Assembly (NCBI GenBank): GCA_964487555.1
Contig: CAZART010000137.1
Coordinates: forward strand, 1 to 12,798
Origin: CAZART01 sp964487555
GTDB taxonomy: Bacteria; Bacteroidota; Rhodothermia; Rhodothermales; VXPQ01
Reading direction: 5' to 3'
DNA: 12,798 nucleotides
Of this stretch, positions 5,228 to 11,473 are shown in pieces. Position numbers and translations under genes: made by a program. The notes under the pieces were generated by a model. The model worked only from the letters and a program-made list of their open reading frames with translations, was not told where the DNA came from and made no database searches. The first letter of the stretch is position 1. The number at the start of each line of letters is the position of its first letter.

Positions 5228-8200
5228 TCAGGCCGGCAGGTGCACGGCGAACGCCGCGCCGCCGCCCTCGGCGGTCTCAACCGTCAGCCGCCCACCATGG
5301 CCACGCGTGACGATCTCGTAGCTGATCGACAATCCAAGTCCTGTCCCCTTGCCGGTCGGCTTCGTCGTGAAGAACGGCTCGAAGATGGACTCCTGTTTCT
5401 CGACCTGAATGCCGGGGCCGTTGTCCTCGACTCGGATTACCACGGTGCCGGCTTCTCTCGAAGTCGATACCCCTACCTGCGGCGCGTAAGCGTCGCCCGA
5501 CGCAAGCGCCTTCTCGTGCACCGCGTCGAAGGCATTCTGGAGGAGATTCACGAGCACGCGGCCGATGTCTTGCGGAGCGAAGTTCGCGTGGCCGACCGAC
5601 ACGTCGAAATCCTTGGCGATCCGGCAGGCAAAATCCGGCACCTGCGCGCGCCGGCCGTGATAGGCCAGACCGACGTACTCGTCGACCAGCGCGTTGACGT
5701 CCGTGCTGCGCCGCTCTCCCGTCGACCCTTTTGAATGCAGCAGCATCGAGTGCACGATGCCGTCCGCCCGTCGCCCGTGCTCTTCGATCTTTGCCGCATT
5801 CGTCCTGAGATCCTCCAGCAGCTCCCGAATTTCCTGCACCATGTCGGTCGAAACGTGTCCGTTCAGGGTCTCCACGGCGGCGTTGATATCCGCGATCAAG
5901 TCCTGCGACAGTCCGGCGAAATTATTGACGAAGTTCAGCGGGTTCTTGATTTCGTGAGCGATGCCGGCGGTCAGCGCGCCGAGCGATGCCAGTTTCTCCT
6001 GTTGGACCAGCTGATCTTGCGTTGCTCGCAGGTGTGCCAACGATCGCTGCAAGTTGTCGACGAGTCGGGCCTTGAGAAACGCTGAGCGGACGTGCTCGCG
6101 CAGGTTGACGAGCAGGTCCACGTCCCGATCCTGGAAGGCATCCCGGTCGTGCATGTTGTCGAAGACAATGTATCCGTCCGTTCGCTCGCCCGACCGAATT
6201 CGCAGCACGAGCATCGAAGCAGGTTCCTCCAGCTCCTCCATTCCGGCGAACGTCGGCCGAGCCGAAACCTCGCGTTCGAGAAAGACGTCGTCGACCACTT
6301 CTTCAGCGTGATCCGTGTAGCGCGCCGCAGCCTGTTCTTCCGTCATGCGCAGCTCCTTCACCTGCCAGGAATCCCACCCCTCGCTTGCCTTTACCACGTA
6401 CGCGTCCAGATCGTCATCGTAGACAATCGCAGAGGCTTTTTCGACGCCCGGAATCACCCTGGCCTGCTCCAGAACGGCGTTCAATAAGCTTTCAAGTCCC
6501 GTCTCGGCGTTGATCGCCCGCACGATGGCCTGGCTCTGCTCGAGCTGGGTATAGGCTTTTTTGAGCGCGCGGGCCTGCTCGAGCTCGCGCGTCTCCGCTT
6601 TCTCGCGCTCCCGTCGAATAACGCGCCTGCGCTGCACCCGGTCTACGGCGAACACGCCGCCAAAGAAGACAAGCCCGTATAACACGTATGCCCACGTCGT
6701 CCGCCACCAGGGCGGCAGCATGGTGACGCCGAGCCGGATGGGCTCGGGCGTCCACACCCCGTCCGAATTTGCCGCCTTCACCTCCAGGACGTAGGAGCCG
6801 GGATCGAGATTCGTGTACGTCGCCGACCGTCCTGTGCCCGCATCCACCCATTCCCGGTCGAATCCAACGAGCCGGTACTGGTACCGGTTGTCTTTCGAAT
6901 TCTTGTAATGGAGTCCGATGTAGTCGATCGATACCGTACGATGCCCCGGGGGGATGCGAACTTCATCCATCTCGCCGATCGGGCGTGGCAGCACAGGGCC
7001 CGACCCGGGCCGAATAGAGCGATTCTCCAGTTTTAATCCCGTAAAGGACGTCCGCGGCGGTATCTCGTTGGACCGAATTTCTGTCGGAAAGAACGCCGTC
7101 ACGCCCTTGATACCTCCGAAGAACATCTCGCCGCTGCCGCTTCGATGATAGGCCCACTGGCTGAATTCGTTCGAAGGCAACCCGTCGTCCACGTCAAAAT
7201 GCCGAACAGTCTCTGTCGACGGATCGAATTGATAGAGGCCTGAATTGCTCGTGATCCAGAGGAGGCCGTTTTCATCCTCCAGGACGGCGTAGAGATCGTT
7301 GCTCAACCCGGCGTCGTCGGCAAAATGCCGGAAGGTACCGTCTCGGCTGTCGAACCGGTTCAGACCTCCCCCGTAGGTGGCAATCCAGAAAACACCCGGC
7401 TCCCGGCGTGTCTCCTGGATCGCCATCACATAATTGTGGCTCAAGCTGTTGAGATCGGCCGGATCGTGTTGGAAACGTATAAACGTCTCAAGGTCGTCGT
7501 TGAGGCGGCAAAATCCGCCGTCGATGGTACCGATCCAGATACGGCCCTGGTGATCCTCTTCGATGGCAATCGGATTCCGCCCGCAGATCGTGGCGGCGTC
7601 ACCGGGATCGTGCTCGTAACGCCTGAACTGCTGCGTCCGTCGGTTCATGCGATGAAAACCACCGAGCGTCCCGACCCAGAATCGTCCCTGTCGGTCTTCG
7701 TGTATCGCGCCGACGACATTATTTGCCAGGCTCGTGCTATCGTTCGGATCGTGCCGAAAATGGCGAAAGCTCCCTGCGTCCCGGTCAAGCATGGCCAGGC
7801 CGCCGCTCGTACCCAGCCAGAACGTATCGGCGCGGTCTTCCATGATCACGTAAACGCTGCCTCGCGGGCCTGAACCGCCTGTTGAATCGCGTTCGAAATG
7901 ACGGATGCGGCCGCTCGGGCGGTGGACCGCATCGAGCCCTCGGGCCGAACCGACCCAGAGGATCCCTTCCCGGTCTTCGTAAACGGACCAGACCCCGTCC
8001 GACAGGATGGAGTTCGGATCGTCTTCCCGGTGCTCGTACGTCGTGAATCCGGTTCCGGTGGTGGCAAAGCTCGACAGGCCGTCGTAGGTCGCCGCCCAGA
8101 TCACGCCACTTCGATCCGCATAGACACGGGTGACGTAATCGTCGGCGAGACTGTGTGGATCCCGCGCGTCGTAATGATAACCGTGGAACGTGTGCGTGCG

Positions 8201-9121
8201 CTTGTTGAAGCGGTACACGCCGCCGTGCGTCGCCAGCCAGAGGATATCCCGGTCGGCCGGATCCTGGACCGCGTTGCGTACGACCTGCCTTCCCTCCGCA
8301 TCGCCCGGCGGTACAAAGCGCTCGTGCCGATCCGTCGCCGTGTCGTATCGCACGAGACCGTTCGCCGAACCGATCCAGAGCACGTTCGGATTCTGAGCGT
8401 CTTCCGTAAACCGGCCGGAACCGTCACGCAACGCCGGCATGCGTGTCACGGCACCGGATTCCGGATCGATTCGGTCGACGCCGTTGTCCGTACTCACCCA
8501 GATGCGTCCGCCTCGGTCCTCGAAGATCGCCCGAACCCAGTTTCCGCTCAGTGAAGAGGGATCGTCGGGATCGTGCGCGAACCGCTCGGCGCGGCCGCTT
8601 GCGACGTCGAGTCGGTTCAGCCCGTCCCCGCGCGTGCCCACCCAGACCTCCTCGCCGTTCCCGACCGTCACCGCCGACAGGTAGTCGCTGCTGAGCGTGG
8701 TCGAATCCTCAGGATCGTGTCGGAACTGTACGAAGCGGCCGGTGGTCGGCTCGCGCACGTTGAGTCCGCCGCCGAAGGTCGCCGCCCAGAGTCGATTCGA
8801 GTTGTCTACATGAATGGCGTTGATCCAGTTCGATGACAGCGACGAGGAGTCGAACGGCACCGGTTTGTAGACCTCCACGTCATAGCCGTCGAATCGATTG
8901 AGACCTCCCTTCGTCGCGAACCAGATGTACCCGTTCGCATCCTGCGCCACGTCCTCGACACTGCTCTGGGAAAGGCCTTCCTCGAGCGACAGCCGCTCGA
9001 ATCGGATCGAGGGCGCGTGAAAATCCGCCTGCGGAAGCGGCGGGCTTTCGGTTGCCGGGTCCTGACCGAACGCCGCACCCACGAAGGAAGCGAAGAAAAC
9101 GAGAAACAGGTAACGGGGCAT
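5228..9121 (-). CDS. Periplasmic two-propeller sensor histidine kinase (reg_prop, Y_Y_Y, GAF, HisKA, HATPase)
   Basis: A 1297-residue inner-membrane sensor kinase. A signal peptide (PRYLFLVFFASFVGAAFGQ) precedes 14 reg_prop blades over about residues 35-680, each with a W-x-x-T/S-type motif (WFATKGG, WAATFGGG, WVGTRGDG through FFGGIKG), that is, two seven-bladed propellers. A Y_Y_Y domain follows (about 700-802, YQYRLVGFDREW and TNLDPGSYVLEVKA). The single membrane helix starts near W810. In the cytoplasm come a coiled coil, a GAF-like domain (about 870-1020), the H box AGIAHEIKNPLNF with H1056, N box NLLQNAFDAV (N1196), G1 VEDNGPGI (D1233), then FEPFFTTK and GKGTGLGLS. All catalytic motifs are intact. 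It lacks the receiver and AraC domains found in classic hybrid regulators, so it needs a separate response regulator, not encoded here. The start at 9121 is chosen for the signal peptide; the frame is open to 9265. Confidence 0.92.
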   Translation of the reverse strand: MPRYLFLVFFASFVGAAFGQDPATESPPLPQADFHAPSIRFERLSLEEGLSQSSVEDVAQDANGYIWFATKGGLNRFDGYDVEVYKPVPFDSSSLSSNWINAIHVDNSNRLWAATFGGGLNVREPTTGRFVQFRHDPEDSTTLSSDYLSAVTVGNGEEVWVGTRGDGLNRLDVASGRAERFAHDPDDPSSLSGNWVRAIFEDRGGRIWVSTDNGVDRIDPESGAVTRMPALRDGSGRFTEDAQNPNVLWIGSANGLVRYDTATDRHERFVPPGDAEGRQVVRNAVQDPADRDILWLATHGGVYRFNKRTHTFHGYHYDARDPHSLADDYVTRVYADRSGVIWAATYDGLSSFATTGTGFTTYEHREDDPNSILSDGVWSVYEDREGILWVGSARGLDAVHRPSGRIRHFERDSTGGSGPRGSVYVIMEDRADTFWLGTSGGLAMLDRDAGSFRHFRHDPNDSTSLANNVVGAIHEDRQGRFWVGTLGGFHRMNRRTQQFRRYEHDPGDAATICGRNPIAIEEDHQGRIWIGTIDGGFCRLNDDLETFIRFQHDPADLNSLSHNYVMAIQETRREPGVFWIATYGGGLNRFDSRDGTFRHFADDAGLSNDLYAVLEDENGLLWITSNSGLYQFDPSTETVRHFDVDDGLPSNEFSQWAYHRSGSGEMFFGGIKGVTAFFPTEIRSNEIPPRTSFTGLKLENRSIRPGSGPVLPRPIGEMDEVRIPPGHRTVSIDYIGLHYKNSKDNRYQYRLVGFDREWVDAGTGRSATYTNLDPGSYVLEVKAANSDGVWTPEPIRLGVTMLPPWWRTTWAYVLYGLVFFGGVFAVDRVQRRRVIRREREKAETRELEQARALKKAYTQLEQSQAIVRAINAETGLESLLNAVLEQARVIPGVEKASAIVYDDDLDAYVVKASEGWDSWQVKELRMTEEQAAARYTDHAEEVVDDVFLEREVSARPTFAGMEELEEPASMLVLRIRSGERTDGYIVFDNMHDRDAFQDRDVDLLVNLREHVRSAFLKARLVDNLQRSLAHLRATQDQLVQQEKLASLGALTAGIAHEIKNPLNFVNNFAGLSQDLIADINAAVETLNGHVSTDMVQEIRELLEDLRTNAAKIEEHGRRADGIVHSMLLHSKGSTGERRSTDVNALVDEYVGLAYHGRRAQVPDFACRIAKDFDVSVGHANFAPQDIGRVLVNLLQNAFDAVHEKALASGDAYAPQVGVSTSREAGTVVIRVEDNGPGIQVEKQESIFEPFFTTKPTGKGTGLGLSISYEIVTRGHGGRLTVETAEGGGAAFAVHLPA

Positions 9122-9583
9122 AGAAAAACGACACCGTTCGAGAAGAGGGAACGCAAGCGTTCTCCGCCACAGAGTGGACAACGATGGCGTGGACTCATCC
9201 GATCTTGATTCGAACAACGGACGAGCAGTCAGCCGGAGGCAACGAATGCGCGAGGCATCATGCATTCAGATATCGGCATATCACTCAGCCGGAACGGAGA
9301 GGAGCCGCTCCTGTTGAGGCCACACCCTGAGGATCGCACCGCGCAACGTTAAAAGCAAGACGCATTGGCGGCAGAACGATGGGTGCGGCGGAGCGACAGG
9401 CGCAGGTCAGCGACGAGCGCGGTCCAGAGCCTGTCGCCGTCCGAAGAAGGACCCGACGGGATGCTGAGGCAGATGGCGGCCGGCAACGGCGTATCTTGGG
9501 CGCCGATTGCACAGTGTCACTCACGGACAGACAGTGAACCGGAAGCCTCCGCCGCGTCGACTGCTCGTTTTTCGCCACTATAT
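9122..9583. other. Divergent intergenic region between kinase and lipoprotein genes
   Basis: 462 bases separate the two divergent starts. No gene is evident; the open frames that extend each gene upstream (kinase to 9265, lipoprotein to 9365) lack family-like sequence. The promoters of both genes should lie here, but I see no clear -35/-10 pair. A small inverted repeat, TCACT (9517-9521) and AGTGA (9533-9537), and a direct acagtg repeat 20 bases apart (9511, 9531) precede the lipoprotein gene and might be an operator. Confidence 0.5.
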
Positions 9584-10216
9584 ATGAAAAGTCCGAGCCG
9601 TCGCAACATTCTGGCGTGCGTATTCGCGCTATTCCTTTCCGCGTGCGGAGATCCGGCGGCCCGGCAAGATGGTGCCGGTGAACCGGACTCAGCCGGCGCG
9701 CAATCATCAATCAGCGACTACGAAACGGAATCGGCCGCCTGCGGCATCACGTCGGAGACAACCCTCACTGGAAATGGCCTCGGTGATCTGACCGTTGAAA
9801 GCACCGTCGAGGACGTCGCGGAGCTTTGCACGATCCTAAGGGACACTACTGCGATGGGCATCGAGGGGCAGCCCCAACGCATCGTTACGGTCGACGCTTC
9901 CGACCGCACCGTTGAGGCCGAGATCGTGGACGGGAAGGTGTGGAGGATTGCCGTCGATGATCCGACGTTCCGCACGTCTGATTCCCTCGGTGTCGGCACG
10001 GCACTCGAGCGGCTGCTCGAGTTTCCGGATGCCGAGCCGCTCATCGGGGAAGGTACTGTCTTCGTGGGGATTCCCGCGCACTGTGGCCTGAGCTTCCGGC
10101 TTTCCGAACCGGTCTCGAGCCTGCCTGCCGGTAAGCCGGACCGCTCGTCACTGGGGGAATTACCGCAGGATACGCGGGTCGACCGGGTCCTCGCATTCGG
10201 CTGCGGAGGCGAGTAG
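9584..10216 (+). CDS. Putative lipoprotein of unknown function
   Basis: A 210-residue predicted lipoprotein. MKSPSRRNILACVFALFLSAC has a basic start, a hydrophobic core and the lipobox L-S-A-C, making C21 the lipidated residue after signal peptidase II cleavage. A Ser/Ala/Gly/Asp-rich linker of about 35 residues follows. The rest is a compact domain with CGITSETTLTGNGLGDLTVE, a VEDVAELCTILRDTT helix, IVDGKVWRIAVDDPTFRT, SLGVGTALERLLEF and an end with HCGLSFRL and FGCGGE. The four Cys of the mature domain may form two disulfides. The pattern resembles small uncharacterised lipoproteins with a 'G-x-G-D-L-x-V-x-x-T-V-x-x-V' opening; no function can be named. The ATG at 9584 is chosen because the signal peptide begins there. 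It diverges from the sensor kinase, so a functional link is possible but unproven. Confidence 0.8.
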   Translation: MKSPSRRNILACVFALFLSACGDPAARQDGAGEPDSAGAQSSISDYETESAACGITSETTLTGNGLGDLTVESTVEDVAELCTILRDTTAMGIEGQPQRIVTVDASDRTVEAEIVDGKVWRIAVDDPTFRTSDSLGVGTALERLLEFPDAEPLIGEGTVFVGIPAHCGLSFRLSEPVSSLPAGKPDRSSLGELPQDTRVDRVLAFGCGGE

Positions 10217-10311
10217 ACAATCGGGAACCGAGGCACCGCCGGCGCGCGGAGCGGCCACTGTAGGTGCAGTCGGCCTCGCCCATCGCCACCGATCCCCGGC
10301 GTCCGGAACGA

Positions 10312-10368
10312 GCGCCGGCCTGGTGCAGGGCACGCCATCTCGGCCGGCGGGGCCGCGACCGTTTTCCA
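10312..10368 (+). repeat. Intergenic GC-rich repeat, copy 3
   Basis: The right half (10341-10368) is identical to 9-36, and the whole aligns without gaps to 2458-2512. A hairpin CGGCC (10341-10345) / GGCCG (10351-10355) precedes cgaccgtttt. It lies 95 bases after the lipoprotein stop and 89 bases before the membrane-protein start, both on the same strand. Confidence 0.75.
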
Positions 10369-10457
10369 CATCATCCGGTGATCTTGAGGCGCGCCGTGCT
10401 ACGCCATACATTGTATCGAGAACTTGCGTGTGCAACGTAACTGATCAGGGTTGAGCT

Positions 10458-10922
10458 ATGGTTGCCGAAGGAACGACAGCCGTCTTCATCACCTTTCTCC
10501 TTGCTATGATCGGCTACGGAGGGCTCACCGTCGTCGTCGTCCTAACCTCGCTTGGCCGGGAAATTCCGCGACGATTTTGGTGGGTAGTTACGGCGATCAT
10601 AGTGGCGCATGTCTCCATGATCTGGGCCGTTCGGTACGAGTGGGATTTCGCACTGGCGGTGCGCAACGGTTACCCCGGATTCGTCCTCTTTCATCTCGCA
10701 TTTCTGATGATCCTGGCGTCTGCTTTTCTGCAGGAGCGCATCGCCCGCATATTGATCCGGACCGCGTTCGTGATCGTGACCCTGGGGGCGGCGGGTGCAA
10801 CCTTTCTGTACGACGCCGTTGCCATCTACAGAATCCCCGTCCTGCTCTGCGGTGCAGCCGGCATCGGGAGTCTGGTCTGGTATTTCGTGATGCGTGGTCG
10901 GAGGGCGACGCAGACAGCCTGA
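10458..10922 (+). CDS. Five-helix integral membrane protein of unknown function
   Basis: A 154-residue hydrophobic protein with five predicted transmembrane segments at about 8-32 (VFITFLLAMIGYGGLTVVVV), 40-58 (FWWVVTAIIVAHVSMIWAV), 72-91, 98-124 and 126-145. It ends in a short basic tail (RGRRATQTA). The positive residues (GREIPRR between helices 1 and 2, QERIARILIR between 3 and 4, the C-terminal tail) predict a periplasmic N-terminus and cytoplasmic C-terminus. Two histidines, H51 in helix 2 and H79 in helix 3, lie within the membrane and could bind a cofactor, which is speculative. I do not recognise the family. The ATG at 10458 follows a weak caggg site. The repeat copy 3 and a stretch of about 90 bases precede it, and a DinB-like stump begins 10 bases after its stop. 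Confidence 0.75.
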   Translation: MVAEGTTAVFITFLLAMIGYGGLTVVVVLTSLGREIPRRFWWVVTAIIVAHVSMIWAVRYEWDFALAVRNGYPGFVLFHLAFLMILASAFLQERIARILIRTAFVIVTLGAAGATFLYDAVAIYRIPVLLCGAAGIGSLVWYFVMRGRRATQTA

Positions 10923-10932
10923 CCTACGAAAC

Positions 10933-11023
10933 ATGAGCATTGCCGACAACTTCCTACCGGAATTCGACCAGGAAGTGGCCGTCCCCGCGCCGCGTTATCG
11001 AGCGGGTAGCGGCATTCGAGCCG
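10933..11023 (+). pseudogene. N-terminal remnant of a DinB-family gene
   Basis: The ATG at 10933 opens MSIADNFLPEFDQEVA, the usual start of DinB-like four-helix proteins (L-L-P-E-F-D-Q-E-M-A). Within the next few codons the frame breaks. A second frame carries PRRVIERVAAFEP, matching the continuation of the same first helix (usually T-R-R-x-L-E-R-V-P), and ends at TGA 11024-11026. No later DinB sequence (metal-binding His motifs) is found. About 30 residues survive. DinB-family proteins are metal-dependent thiol transferase-type enzymes; this remnant cannot function. Confidence 0.55.
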
Positions 11024-11068
11024 TGACAGGCATCAGGCTGTGGATCCATTTGCGACAATATCCACGAG

Positions 11069-11269
11069 ATGTCTGCCGACGAACAATCCCTTCGCGTATC
11101 TCTTGTCGCCACGCCGGACGCTCAAGTTTCACCGCTGAGCGGCCTCTACGAAACGTAGAGTGCATTCGGGCTTCTGTCGGAGCGTACGGATAAGCCCGTC
11201 GAGCAGATCGGCTACGACGTGGGCTACGAGAATACGGCCTTCTTCCGGCGTATCTTTAAGCGCATCACT
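11069..11269 (+). pseudogene. GlxA/AraC-type transcriptional regulator reduced to its two ends
   Basis: The ATG at 11069 opens MSADEQSLRVSLVATPDAQV, then SPLSGLYET, the start of the DJ-1/PfpI-like domain of GlxA-type regulators (V-A-x-P-D-A-x-x-S-P-x-x-G-L-Y-E). A TAG (11156-11158) replaces the Leu expected next, and SAFGLL continues the family sequence in frame. Immediately after, still in frame, comes SERTDKPVEQIGYDVGYENT and AFFRRIFKRIT, the second helix-turn-helix of an AraC domain. Some 220 residues between the two ends are therefore missing, and the final SPxxYR segment after KRIT is absent too. With one nonsense codon, a large in-frame internal deletion and a lost C-terminus it is a dead gene. 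Confidence 0.75.
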
Positions 11270-11270
11270 G

Positions 11271-11450
11271 AACGTGACGTTCTTTGCTCTCTCGATCGTT
11301 TTCCTCTTACTCGGCGTCGTCTTCGGTGCAAAGGCACGACGGACAGGCGGCGGAGATGCGCCAACGCGCGCCTGGAGTGGCGTGGGCGGCCCCGGTAACT
11401 CCAGCAGAATGAGGTGGGCGGATGCGCCATCGGCGATGGGGGCGCCGTAG
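11271..11450 (+). other. Hydrophobic reading-frame fragment abutting the AraC remnant
   Basis: Exactly where AraC similarity ends, another frame encodes NVTFFALSIVFLLLGVVFGA followed by the basic KARR (about 11271-11342). This is a good transmembrane segment with a positive stop-transfer end. The frame then runs through Gly/Ser/Ala-rich sequence to a stop at 11448-11450. It may be the tail of a lost membrane-protein gene joined at a deletion point, or chance. No family is recognised. Confidence 0.3.
11424..11445. terminator. Hairpin upstream of the EEP-GDPD gene
   Basis: GCGCCATC (11424-11431), loop ggc, then GATGG-gg-GCGC (11435-11445) form an eight-pair stem with a two-base bulge. No T run follows, so it may be a Rho-type or attenuating structure rather than an intrinsic terminator. 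It ends 28 bases before the next start codon. Confidence 0.25.
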
Positions 11451-11473
11451 CACGTAACAACTTCTCTGTCTCG

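Noticed and set aside
7325..8554. Plus-strand open frames of about 180 and 218 codons inside the kinase gene
   Set aside because: They are antisense to the repeated propeller blades and inherit their periodicity; no family features and no ribosome-binding sites.
9122..9265. Upstream in-frame start for the kinase at 9265
   Set aside because: The extra 48 residues are basic and not family-like and would bury the signal peptide, which begins at the methionine encoded at 9121.
10217..10457. Integron attC-like site: GTTGAGC just before the membrane-protein start, in an array of small same-strand genes
   Set aside because: No matching RYYYAAC partner after the upstream gene, no paired inner boxes, and the other genes lack a GTTRRRY core near their starts.
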